Shown here in pieces: positions 51,362 to 59,561 of a DNA stretch of 64,000 bases (position 1 is the first letter of the stretch; every line of letters starts with the position of its first letter). Made by a program: the position numbers and the translations under genes. A model generated the notes under the pieces. It did not search any database and had not been told where the DNA came from. It was given only the letters and a program-made list of their open reading frames with translations. This stretch comes from Halosaccharopolyspora lacisalsi. Its GTDB lineage: Bacteria > Actinomycetota > Actinomycetes > Mycobacteriales > Pseudonocardiaceae. The stretch spans positions 310,001 through 374,000 of the forward strand of contig NZ_JACGWZ010000005.1 in assembly GCF_014137975.1 (NCBI RefSeq), written 5' to 3'.

Positions 51362-53366
51362 TCACTCATCGAGGATCACCACCTGGACCAGGTAGGGCAG
51401 TATCCGGGCGGCTTCGGGGTCGTGGTCCAGGGCGATCACGACGGGGGTGAAGCCGAGGGCACGCAGCGCTCGCGCGGAGGGTGGAGTACCGGTCGACTTC
51501 GGCCGGGACGCTTCCGGGGACGTCTCCTGCTCGGCGGGAATCCCCGGAACGGTGTGCGGGGCGCAGTCGGGCCGGTCCTCCGTGCGGGCCTGCCAGGCCA
51601 GCAGCCCGCGATCCAACGCCTCTCCCAGGGCGGCGGTCAGGGTCGAACCGACCGCCAGCACGGTGTCCGCGCCGACTCGGAGAGCGCACGCCGGTATGGA
51701 CAGCAGGCCGGTCAGATCGTGCGCCACCGCGGGCTCGCCGACCTCACCCAGCAACCGGCGCAGATGGTCGGCCCGCTCGTTCAGCGGGAAACCGGGCACG
51801 TCCAGCCGAGGCAGCGGCCCCTCGAAATCGGCCAGCCGCTGTTCCAGCAGTACCGCGCAGTGCTGCCGTGTTCCCTCCGACAACGCCTCCTGCCAGCTCG
51901 GACCGGCCGCCGCACCGGTCGGTGGGCGGTAGGCGCTCCCCTCCGCGACCAGTGCCGGAAAGGCCAGTTCGGCCGGTATCGGGCGCGGGGCACCGGAAAT
52001 CGGGTCCCACCCCCACTCGGCGGTTCCGTTCCGGTCCGGGAGCAACCGCCGATGGTCGACCGCCAGGCTCGCGTAACCGGCCAGGGCGGCCAACAGCACT
52101 TCCGTGCGAGCTTCGTCCCGGTCGAGCCCGTGCCCGACCACGGTGGGAACCGGGGCCCAGGCGGGCAGCAGGCCGAACGGATCGGACAGCCCTGCCTCGC
52201 ACACCCACTGGGGAAACTGGGGCCAGTCCCGCTCGTCGAGGAATTCGAGCAGTCCGGTTCGCGAGTCCACGGCGTCGGCCGCCTGCTTCAGCAGTTCTCC
52301 CGTGTCGACCGGCTGCCCCGCTTCCAGTGCCTCGAAGGTTGCTCGAGCTTCGTCCTCGCTGCGCGGCCGGACCGGGCGTTGCGCGGGGTGCGGGAGGAAA
52401 CCGTGCCACTCGGAGTCCAGAGTGTGCAGATCGAGTCGAGCCAGGGCCGGGGTGTCCGGCGTTTCCGGCCAGGGCCGGGGTGTCCGGCGTTTCCGGTGGC
52501 CGGGGCAGCTCGTCCATCCCGGTGCTGTGCCGGAACTGGGCGAGTGCCAGGCGGTGTCCGAGCACGGCGGGCAGTGGTCCGTTCAGCGGTGGTCTCTCGT
52601 TCCCCGACGTGGTCGCGGACGGTCCTCGCAGTCGATGCCAGGCCGATGCGGTCCCCGACAGGCCCATCGGAGCGAACCACGCCTCCTGCTCCAGGACCAG
52701 CACTTGACCGAGTGCGGCCTCGTTGCGCACGCAGTGCCGGCTCACCTCGAACAGCTGGTCCTCCTCGCCTTCCCGGCACACGTGGAGCACCACGTCCGCG
52801 TCGGCGATCGCTTCGTCGAGTGCCGCGGTGTCGACCGTGATCCGTTGCTGCTCGTCACGGCGGCTCCCTTCGGCGGCATCCCGCAGTTCCTCCTCCTGCC
52901 GAAGGTCGGTCGGCAGCACCGTTACCCGCTGCCAACCGGTGCCGACACCGGCGCGCAGCACCGAGGTCAGCACCGGACCGCCCCCCAGCAGCAGCACCCG
53001 TGCTCGGCGGTGGCGGTGGAACCGCCACTCGGCCGAACCCAGCGCGCAACGAACGAAGGCGATCTCGTCGGCGTAGCGGCGCTGCTCGGCTTCGGCGAGA
53101 GCGTGGGCTCGATCCGCCCGGGTGTCGGTGACCAGGTCGTACCGGTGCAGCAGATCGACCAGTTCTTCCACTGTCGTGCGCTTGTCCGGCGGCAGCGCGG
53201 CGGTCAGCTCGGCGAGCTGGTGGTCGCCGGTCAGGTAGGGGAGCAGTCGTTCCAGCCAGGTGTGGGCCTGCGGACCGGGAATGGCGCACGAGCCGCGGTC
53301 GCTGTGCAGGTAGACACCCTGTGAATAGGACACGTAGCGGACGTCGTCCCGCAGCCGCGGACGCAT
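51362..53366 (-). pseudogene. ThiF-like F protein of a TOMM cluster, frameshifted by a 28-bp duplication
   Basis: TOMM F-type protein (putative thiazole bacteriocin maturation family). From ATG 53366 the first part has a RiPP-recognition-like winged helix (RYVSYSQGVYLHSDRGSCAI; LPPDKRTTVEELVDLLHRYD) and a Rossmann region (RVLLLGGGPVLTSVLRAGVG). The frame breaks at 52441-52496, where a 28-bp unit is present twice. Removing one copy rejoins it to the downstream frame (TPALARLDLHTLDSEWHGFL, then DSRTGLLEFLDERDWPQFPQ) and gives exactly 658 aa. As it stands, the first frame runs on with altered sequence to 51744, and the second could start only at GTG 52270. The last codons overlap the YcaO gene. 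Confidence 0.82.
52441..52496. repeat. Perfect tandem duplication, 2 x 28 bp, inside the F gene
   Basis: The units 52441-52468 and 52469-52496 are identical. Each begins CCAGGGCCGGGGTGTCC and ends GTTTCCGG on the plus strand. 28 is one more than a multiple of three, so the second copy shifts the frame. The gene length becomes an exact multiple of three (1977 bases) when one copy is removed. The junction shows no transposon ends, so replication slippage is the likely cause. Confidence 0.97.
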
Positions 53367-53404
53367 TCCAGGGGGATCCCCTCGGTCGTTTCCGGTGAAT
53401 TCAG

Positions 53405-53451
53405 GTGAACGCGTCGTTTCGGCAGGCACACCGCCGAAACGACGCGTTCAC
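53405..53451 (-). terminator. Strong 19-bp terminator hairpin after the MHS transporter gene
   Basis: GTGAACGCGTCGTTTCGGC (53405-53423) and its exact complement (53433-53451) flank a nine-base loop. It starts 18 bp after the transporter stop on the minus strand and lies upstream of the TOMM F gene. The perfect stem would fold equally well on either strand, so it insulates the TOMM operon from upstream transcription. Confidence 0.75.
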
Positions 53452-53469
53452 CCTTCGAGACAGGCTCGG

Positions 53470-54810
53470 TCAGGGAGCGGGGACGCTCGGGGCGTCCTGT
53501 GCTCGCGTTGTCTCACGTACCGCGGGGCGGGTCCCCGTCTCCCCGAACGACGCCGCGGCGACCGCGGAGACCAGGGCCGTCCCGGCGAGGTAGTAGGCCG
53601 GGGACATGGTGCTTCCGGTCGCCCGGATCAGGGAGGTGAGGATGAGCGGGGTGAAGCCCCCGAAGATCGAGACCGCGACACTGTAGGCCACCGACATGCC
53701 GCTGTAGCGGACTCGGACGGGAAACACCTCGGCCATGGCGGTCGCGAGGCTTCCCGTCATGGGCGAGGCCGCCAGTGCCAGCAGGACGTAGGCGGCGGTG
53801 GTGGTGAGGAAGGTTCCCTGGAGCAGCAGCAGGTAGATCGGTACCGCACAGAGCACCAGGGCGACCGGGGAGGCGACGAGGAACGGCTTCCGCCGCCCGA
53901 TCCGGTCGGCCAGCAGCGCCCAGGCGGGGGTCAGTGCCACCTGGACGGCGATACCGAGCAGCATGGCGGTGAACATCCGCGACTGCGGCATCCCGAGCTC
54001 CTGGACGAGGAAGGCCGGCCAGAACGCCTGGATCATGTAGAAGCAGGTCGTGCCCGTGATGAGCAGCCCGATGACCCGGAGCATGTCGGCCCAGTGCTCG
54101 CGCATCACGTGCAGCAGGGGGGCCTCGTGCTCGGAATTCTGCTGTGCGGCCTGTTTGAACTGCGGTGTCTCGTCGAGCCGCAGTCGCAGGTACAGCCCGA
54201 TCACTCCCAACGGCAGCGTGAGCAGGAACGGCAGCCGCCACCCCCACGCGTTGAGCGCCTCCGCCGAGAGCACGGTACTCAGCACGGTTCCGATCACGGC
54301 GGCGACGAGTCCGGCCAGGAACTGCGTGGACATCTGCCAACTGCCGTAGAAGGTGCGCCTGTTCTCCGGTGCGTACTCGACCAGGAACGCGGTCGCTCCC
54401 CCGAACTCGCCACCCGCGGAGAAGCCCTGCGTCACGCGAGCGATCACGAGCAGTACCGGTGCTGCCAGCCCGATCGAGTCGTGGGACGGCAGCGCCCCGA
54501 TGACGAAGGTCGCACCGGACATGCCCAGGATCGCCACGGAGAGCGTGGTGCGGCGCCCCAGCCGGTCGCCGAAGTGGCCGAAGACCAGTGACCCCAGCGG
54601 GCGGGCCACGAACGGCACGCTGAAGGCCGCGAACGTGGCCAGCAGCGAGGGAGTGCCCTGTCCGGTGGGGAAGAAGTTCATCGCGATGGTGGCGGCGAAG
54701 AAGCCGTAGAGGGTGAACTCGAACCATTCGATGAAGTTGCCGATCGCGGCGGCGACGACCGCCTTGCGGCGAACCGCAGCCGGGACGGTCGCGTTCGTTG
54801 CTGTGCTCAT
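53470..54810 (-). CDS. MFS transporter, metabolite:H+ symporter (MHS) family
   Basis: A 446-aa permease. AIGNFIEWFEFTLYGFFAAT is the MHS-family first helix. FVARPLGSLVFGHFGDRLGR, RVTQGFSAGGEFGGATAFLV and RVRYSGMSVAYSVAVSIFGG are the standard motifs of the ProP/KgtP group. AAGGAC precedes ATG 54810. It follows the M20 amidohydrolase by 41 bp on the same strand, so an operon is likely. It may import the substrate of that hydrolase, such as an acyl amino acid or organic acid. Confidence 0.88.
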   Translation of the reverse strand: MSTATNATVPAAVRRKAVVAAAIGNFIEWFEFTLYGFFAATIAMNFFPTGQGTPSLLATFAAFSVPFVARPLGSLVFGHFGDRLGRRTTLSVAILGMSGATFVIGALPSHDSIGLAAPVLLVIARVTQGFSAGGEFGGATAFLVEYAPENRRTFYGSWQMSTQFLAGLVAAVIGTVLSTVLSAEALNAWGWRLPFLLTLPLGVIGLYLRLRLDETPQFKQAAQQNSEHEAPLLHVMREHWADMLRVIGLLITGTTCFYMIQAFWPAFLVQELGMPQSRMFTAMLLGIAVQVALTPAWALLADRIGRRKPFLVASPVALVLCAVPIYLLLLQGTFLTTTAAYVLLALAASPMTGSLATAMAEVFPVRVRYSGMSVAYSVAVSIFGGFTPLILTSLIRATGSTMSPAYYLAGTALVSAVAAASFGETGTRPAVRETTRAQDAPSVPAP

Positions 54811-54851
54811 GGAGGGGTCCTTGTTCGTGACCGAGGCCGGAGCAGGGGTGT

Positions 54852-56060
54852 TCAGCCTGCGTTGACTCCCGCGCGGGTACGGCCGAGAGCGAGTTCGGCG
54901 TAGAGGGTCGCGCCGTCGGTCAGCACCGCGTCGTCGTACCGCGCCTTCGGCGAGTGGTTGTACGGTGCTCGCGTGGGGTCGATGCCGTCGGGTACGGCAC
55001 CCAGGCCGACGAAGCCGCCGGGCACGGCATTGAGCACGCGGGAGAAGTCCTCCGAGCCGGTCAGCGGGTTGGTCAGGGTCTCGTGACGGTCGGGACCGAA
55101 GGTCTCGGTGATCGTCTCTGCCGCGAAGGCGGTCTCGTCCACGTCGCCGACGGTGGGGGGATAACCGGGAACGTAATCGACCTCGATCTCGACTCCGTGG
55201 GCTGCGGCGATGCCCTTCAACACCGCGGGCGTGCTTTCCCGCACGCGTTCGCGGGCCGTCTCCGAGAACGTGCGCACGGTGGCAGCGAAGGTCGCGGTCT
55301 CCGGGATGACGTTGGCGGCCGCTCCCGCGTGCAGGGACCCGACGGAGATCACGACGGGGTCGAAGGCGTCGAACCGCCGCGTGATCATGGTCTGGAGCGA
55401 GGTGACCATCTCGCTGATCGCGGTGACCGGGTCCCGCGCGTGCTGGGGAGCCGAACCGTGCCCTCCGGAACCGTGCACGGTGACGTGGATCTCGTCGGAG
55501 GCCGCCAGCATCGTGCCCGGCCGGGTGACGAAACGACCCCGCGGAATCTGCGAGGAGAACACGTGCATCCCGTAGGCGGCGTCGACGCTCTTGCTGCCCG
55601 CCGCGTCGAGGACTCCCTCGTCGAGCATCACCTGAGCGCCGTCCCAGCCCTCTTCGCCGGGCTGGAACATCAGCACGACGTCGCCGTTCAGCCGGTCACG
55701 GTGTTGGCCGAGCAGCCGTGCGGCGCCGACCAGCATCGCGGTGTGCAGGTCGTGCCCGCAGGCGTGCATGGTGCCGTCGGTGCGCGAGGAGAACTCCACC
55801 CCGGTTTTCTCCTGGACCGGAAGGGCGTCCATGTCACCGCGCAGGAGCACGGTCGGACCGTCGCCGTCACCGCGCAGCACCCCGGTCACCGAGGTCGTGC
55901 GTGAACCGGTCGTGAGCTCCAGCGGCAGTCCGTCGAGGGCCTCGACGACCTTCTCCTGAGTCCGGGGCAGTTCGAGCCCGATCTCGGGATCGGTGTGCAG
56001 GGCGTGGCGCAGCGCCACCAGGTCACCGTGGATCTCCCGTGCGTCCTCGTGAACGGACAC
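54852..56060 (-). CDS. M20-family amidohydrolase (HipO/N-acyl-amino-acid hydrolase type)
   Basis: A 402-aa zinc amidohydrolase. Metal and catalytic motifs: LLRGDMDALPVQEKTG, HACGHDLHTAMLVGA, FQPGEEGWDGAQVMLDEG and the dimerisation-domain GSGGHGSAPQHARDP. NPLTGSEDFSRVLNAVPGGF gives the late His/Glu region. The family removes acyl groups from amino acids or hydrolyses hippurate. GTG 56060 has GGAGG upstream. It is divergent from a double Lrp-type regulator, which probably controls it and the downstream MHS transporter. Confidence 0.88.
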   Translation of the reverse strand: MSVHEDAREIHGDLVALRHALHTDPEIGLELPRTQEKVVEALDGLPLELTTGSRTTSVTGVLRGDGDGPTVLLRGDMDALPVQEKTGVEFSSRTDGTMHACGHDLHTAMLVGAARLLGQHRDRLNGDVVLMFQPGEEGWDGAQVMLDEGVLDAAGSKSVDAAYGMHVFSSQIPRGRFVTRPGTMLAASDEIHVTVHGSGGHGSAPQHARDPVTAISEMVTSLQTMITRRFDAFDPVVISVGSLHAGAAANVIPETATFAATVRTFSETARERVRESTPAVLKGIAAAHGVEIEVDYVPGYPPTVGDVDETAFAAETITETFGPDRHETLTNPLTGSEDFSRVLNAVPGGFVGLGAVPDGIDPTRAPYNHSPKARYDDAVLTDGATLYAELALGRTRAGVNAG

Positions 56061-56172
56061 CGGACACCTCCGCGTGATTCGGGTCGTGGACGATGGTTGT
56101 CCGGCAGTGTGCGAGCGTGATCCCGGTTCGGGTTCAGAAGGCAGGATTCGTGCACATTCGAGGAGATGATCC

Positions 56173-57198
56173 GTGAATTCGATCCTGGACGAGCAGGATC
56201 TCACGCTTCTTCACGCGTTGCAGATCGCACCACGGGTCAGCTGGGCGGAGGCGGCCCGCGTGCTGGGAACGACCGCGGCCACCCTGGCCTCCAGGTGGGA
56301 GCGGATGCGTTCGTCGGGGATGGCGTGGGTGACGGTGCACCCGGTCCGGCAGCTCGAGAACGTCGCGGTCGCCCTGGTCGACGTCGACGTCGACCCGGCG
56401 AGGAAGCCCGCGGTGGTCGAGGCGCTGTGCCGGGATCCGCGTGCGGCGACGGTCGAGGAGTCCGCCAGCGGGCGCGACCTGATGGTGACGGCGATCGTCG
56501 CCGACTCCGATTCGATGTCCCGGTTCGTGCTCGACGACCTGCCCGGAACGGCCGGGGTGCGGCGCGTCGAGACGTACTCGGTCACCGAACTGCACTGGGA
56601 AGGCAGTCGCTGGCGACTCGACGCGCTCGATCGGGACCAGCAAGCGGCACTGCACGCCGCGTCCCGACCGCACGGCGGTTCCAAGCTCTCGACGATTCCC
56701 GCCGACTACTGGTCCCTCGTCGAGGCTCTCACCTACGACGGTCGGCGCAGCGCCGCCGACATGGCACGGCTGACCGGACGCACTCCCTCCACCGTGCGAC
56801 GTCAGGTCACCCGGTTGCTGGCCTCGAACCTGCTGTCGTTCCGGTGCGAGGTGGCCCAGCTGCGGACCCGGTGGCCGCTCGCGTGCACGTGGTTCGCGCG
56901 CGTACCGGCCCCGGAGCTCGAACGGACGGTGCAGTCGCTGTCCACACTGCCGGAACTGCGGTTGTGCGCCTCGACGGTGGGCAGGAGCAACCTCGTCTTC
57001 ATGGTCTGGGCGCAGTCACCGGGCGAGCTGATGCGCCTGGAACGCAGGCTCAACGAGAAACTGCCGTGGCTGGAGCTGACGGAGAGCGCGCTGTTGCTGC
57101 GAGTGCCCAAGCGAATGGGCTGGGTCCTCGACGCCGACGGCCGCAGTACCGGCGATGTCGTTCCCAGTCCCGCACACGCGCGGAGATCGCTTCGCTGA
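56173..57198 (+). CDS. Tandem Lrp/AsnC-family regulator
   Basis: A 341-aa protein made of two Lrp/AsnC units. Each has an HTH followed by a RAM-like ligand part. The first HTH is VSWAEAARVLGTTAATLASR, residues ~20-45; the second is RSAADMARLTGRTPSTVRRQ, residues ~195-220. The RAM parts are VAVALVDVDVDPARKPAVVE and LACTWFARVPAPELERTVQS. Start GTG 56173 has GAGGAG upstream. Twin-unit Lrp proteins are common in actinobacteria. It is divergent from the amidohydrolase-MHS operon and likely senses an amino acid or related product. Confidence 0.87.
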   Translation: MNSILDEQDLTLLHALQIAPRVSWAEAARVLGTTAATLASRWERMRSSGMAWVTVHPVRQLENVAVALVDVDVDPARKPAVVEALCRDPRAATVEESASGRDLMVTAIVADSDSMSRFVLDDLPGTAGVRRVETYSVTELHWEGSRWRLDALDRDQQAALHAASRPHGGSKLSTIPADYWSLVEALTYDGRRSAADMARLTGRTPSTVRRQVTRLLASNLLSFRCEVAQLRTRWPLACTWFARVPAPELERTVQSLSTLPELRLCASTVGRSNLVFMVWAQSPGELMRLERRLNEKLPWLELTESALLLRVPKRMGWVLDADGRSTGDVVPSPAHARRSLR

Positions 57199-57304
57199 CC
57201 GTTCGGCGTTCTCCGCGTGCGCGAATTCCGCTTCGTGGCCGGAGCGTTGGCCGGGATCCTGGACCGTGCCTCGACCTCGGCAAGCCATCCGGTCTTCGGG
57301 ACGC

Positions 57305-57961
57305 TCAGGACGAGCTGATCATCTCTTGTCGCAGCATGGACAAGCGGAGATCGCGCGCCTTTCGCATGTGGTCCCGGGTGATTCGCCCGGCCTCTTCGGA
57401 ATCACCTTCCCCGATCGCCTCGACCAGGCGTCCGTGCTCGTCCAGCGACTCCTCCCAGCGGCCGGGGGCCGACAGCGTCGAACGGGGAGTGCGGACGAGG
57501 TGGATGGTGAGGCGGTGCAGCAGGTCCACGAGCACGGGATTGTTGGTCGCCTGCCACATCGCTTCGTGGAACTCGATGTTGGTGTGGGCTCGGGTGGCGT
57601 CGTCCGGACCGGTGAGGCCCCGATCGCGGGCGAGCAGCCCCTCGAGGCGAGCCAGGTCGGACTTCCCGCAGGTGCGGGCCGCCTGTTCGGCGGCTTCGGC
57701 TTCGAGCAGGATGCGGGCGTCGTAGACCTGCACGACCTCCTCGGGGTCCGGTGCCCGGACGTGGAGGCCGCGGTCCCGGGACTCCAGGAGGCGATCGTGC
57801 TGCAACCGGCGGAGCACCTCACGGACGGGGGTGCGGGAGACCCCGAAGCGTTCGGCCACTGCGACCTCGCGCACCGGGGTTCCGGCAGGAAGCCTGCCGC
57901 TGGTGATGTCGGTACGCAGTTGGTCGTACATGGTCTCGTTGTCGACCCGTCGTGCCCTCAT
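57305..57961 (-). CDS. GntR-family (FCD) regulator of the tricarboxylate genes
   Basis: A 218-aa regulator. The winged helix is TMYDQLRTDITSGRLPAGTP, VREVAVAERFGVSRTPVREV and LRRLQHDRLLESRDRGLHV. The C-terminal FCD domain has the metal-binding DARILLEAEAAEQAART, HTNIEFHEAMW, and late His (RITRDHMRKA) positions. ATG 57961 has GGGG upstream; a longer frame to 58006 is less likely. It lies 25 bp after tcuA on the same strand. A palindromic site between tcuA and tctC is its probable operator, and a tricarboxylate its probable effector. Confidence 0.88.
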   Translation of the reverse strand: MRARRVDNETMYDQLRTDITSGRLPAGTPVREVAVAERFGVSRTPVREVLRRLQHDRLLESRDRGLHVRAPDPEEVVQVYDARILLEAEAAEQAARTCGKSDLARLEGLLARDRGLTGPDDATRAHTNIEFHEAMWQATNNPVLVDLLHRLTIHLVRTPRSTLSAPGRWEESLDEHGRLVEAIGEGDSEEAGRITRDHMRKARDLRLSMLRQEMISSS

Positions 57962-57986
57962 CGTCCCCCGTCGCTTTCGCTCCCGT

Positions 57987-59462
57987 TCACGCCAAGCTGC
58001 CCGCACGCCGGCCGAAGACGGTTCCGGAGGTCAGCCCCGATCCCCCAGGATAGTTTCCGCTGAACAAGCCCCCCAGCATCTCCCCGCAGACGAACAGTCC
58101 CGGGATCGGCTCCCCGGACTCGTCGAGGACTCGGCCGTGCGGGTCTCCGCGTAGCCCGCCGAAGGAGAAGGTGATTCCGCAGGTGACGGGGAAGGCGTAG
58201 TAGGGGCCGGTTTCGAGGGGCATCGCCCAGTTGCTCTTGGGAGGTGTGACGCCCCGCGCCGCCCTGCCGTCCTTGACCGCCGGGTCGTAGTCGACGTCGC
58301 GATCGATGTCGGCGTTGAACTCGGTGACCGTGGTGACGAAGTTGTCGAGGGCGATGCCGGCTTTCCCGGCGAGTTCCTCGAGGCTGTCGGCGACGAGCAC
58401 GGAGGCTCCCGGACTGTCGTACTCCTCGGCCCTGAGCTGCGGTCGCAGCGTCGCGTCGAAGACCTGGTAGGCCACCCCGTGAGGTTGGCGCAGGATGGCC
58501 GCGCCGTACTTGGCGTAGGTGTAGTTGCGAAAGTCCGCGCCCTCGTCGACGAACCGCAGTCCTTCGGCGTTCACCACGATCCCGAGCGGATAACTCTGCC
58601 TGGTCAGACGGTTGGTGAGGAGGCGGTCTCCGCTGTCGGCCGCGTTGGCGTCCCAGGCGACGCTGTGGCACGAGGACCAGTCGCCCCCGGCGGCGGCCCC
58701 GGCCTTGCTCGCCGCGGCGAGCATGTCACCGGTGTTGAGCGGGGTTCCCCGGACCTTGGCCCACTGCCACCCCTCGCCCAGGTGCTCGCGCCGTAGCTCG
58801 GGATCGGCTTCGAAACCACCAGCGGCCAGGATCACCGAGTCGGCCCGCACGCTTCCGCGGGTTCCGCTCTCGTCCCGCCAGGTCACGCCGACGACCCGCC
58901 CGTCCTCGACGAGGAGCTCCTCGCAGCGGTGGCCGTAACGGACTTCGATGCCCGCGGCTTTCGCCGCCGCCGTGTGCTGGGCGATCAGACCGTGACCGCC
59001 GTCGACCACTCCCACGGCGAGACCGCCCCAGAAGACGTGGCGCCCCGACCGGTCGGGATACGACTGGCGCTCGTACATCAGTCGGAACCGCAGGCCGAGA
59101 TCGCGCAGCCAGCTCAGCGCCCACCTGCTTTCCTCCACCAGTGCCGTGACCAGTGCCGGTTCGGCACGTCCTCCGGTGACGCGCTCCATGTCGGAGCGAA
59201 AAGTCTCCACCGGGTAGGGATCCAGCACGGTCTCCCGGCGACGGTCGTCGTGCTCGACGAGGTCGCCGATGTCGTCCAGACCGCCGTGGGCGACGCGGAA
59301 GGCTCCGGCGGTGTAGTACGAGTTCCCACCGGCCTCGTCCGGACCGCCCTTCTCCAGCAACAGGACGTGACGCCCGCGCCGGGCCGCCGCCTGCGCCGCG
59401 CTGAATCCCGCGTTGCCGCCGCCGACAACCACGACATCGGTGTGCTCGGGACCGTCACTCAT
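57987..59462 (-). CDS. tcuA: TcuA-like FAD-dependent tricarballylate dehydrogenase
   Basis: A 491-aa flavoprotein of the fumarate reductase/succinate dehydrogenase flavoprotein family. TDVVVVGGGNAGFSAAQAAA is the FAD dinucleotide motif, GGPDEAGGNSYYTAGAFR follows, and SVILAAGGFEADPELR and PGLFVCGEMLGGLFSGNYPG close the fold. This pattern is that of TcuA, which oxidises tricarballylate to cis-aconitate. Start ATG 59462. It is divergent from a tctCBA transporter and followed by a GntR gene. The TcuB electron-transfer partner is not encoded here. Confidence 0.8.
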   Translation of the reverse strand: MSDGPEHTDVVVVGGGNAGFSAAQAAARRGRHVLLLEKGGPDEAGGNSYYTAGAFRVAHGGLDDIGDLVEHDDRRRETVLDPYPVETFRSDMERVTGGRAEPALVTALVEESRWALSWLRDLGLRFRLMYERQSYPDRSGRHVFWGGLAVGVVDGGHGLIAQHTAAAKAAGIEVRYGHRCEELLVEDGRVVGVTWRDESGTRGSVRADSVILAAGGFEADPELRREHLGEGWQWAKVRGTPLNTGDMLAAASKAGAAAGGDWSSCHSVAWDANAADSGDRLLTNRLTRQSYPLGIVVNAEGLRFVDEGADFRNYTYAKYGAAILRQPHGVAYQVFDATLRPQLRAEEYDSPGASVLVADSLEELAGKAGIALDNFVTTVTEFNADIDRDVDYDPAVKDGRAARGVTPPKSNWAMPLETGPYYAFPVTCGITFSFGGLRGDPHGRVLDESGEPIPGLFVCGEMLGGLFSGNYPGGSGLTSGTVFGRRAGSLA

Positions 59463-59492
59463 CGCCGACCTTTCGCCAAGTATTGAACACAG

Positions 59493-59511
59493 TTGTATAC
59501 AAAGGTATACC
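59493..59511. promoter_or_regulatory. GntR-type operator between tcuA and tctC
   Basis: The perfect palindrome TTGTATACAA (59493-59502) is followed two bases later by a second, GGTATACC (59504-59511). Both lie in the 99-bp divergent region. TnGTnnACnA-type sites are usual for FCD-class GntR regulators such as the one encoded at 57305-57961. Confidence 0.65.
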
Positions 59512-59561
59512 TAGAGAACACTGCTCCGGCAACGCAGCCTCCGGCGAACCGAGGTGAGATC

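Noticed and set aside
51744-52440. C-terminal ~230 residues of the long open frame from 53366 as real protein
   Set aside because: Past the 28-bp duplication this frame becomes Arg/Gly/Pro-rich and loses similarity, while the neighbouring frame continues the family sequence; the long frame is a frameshift product.
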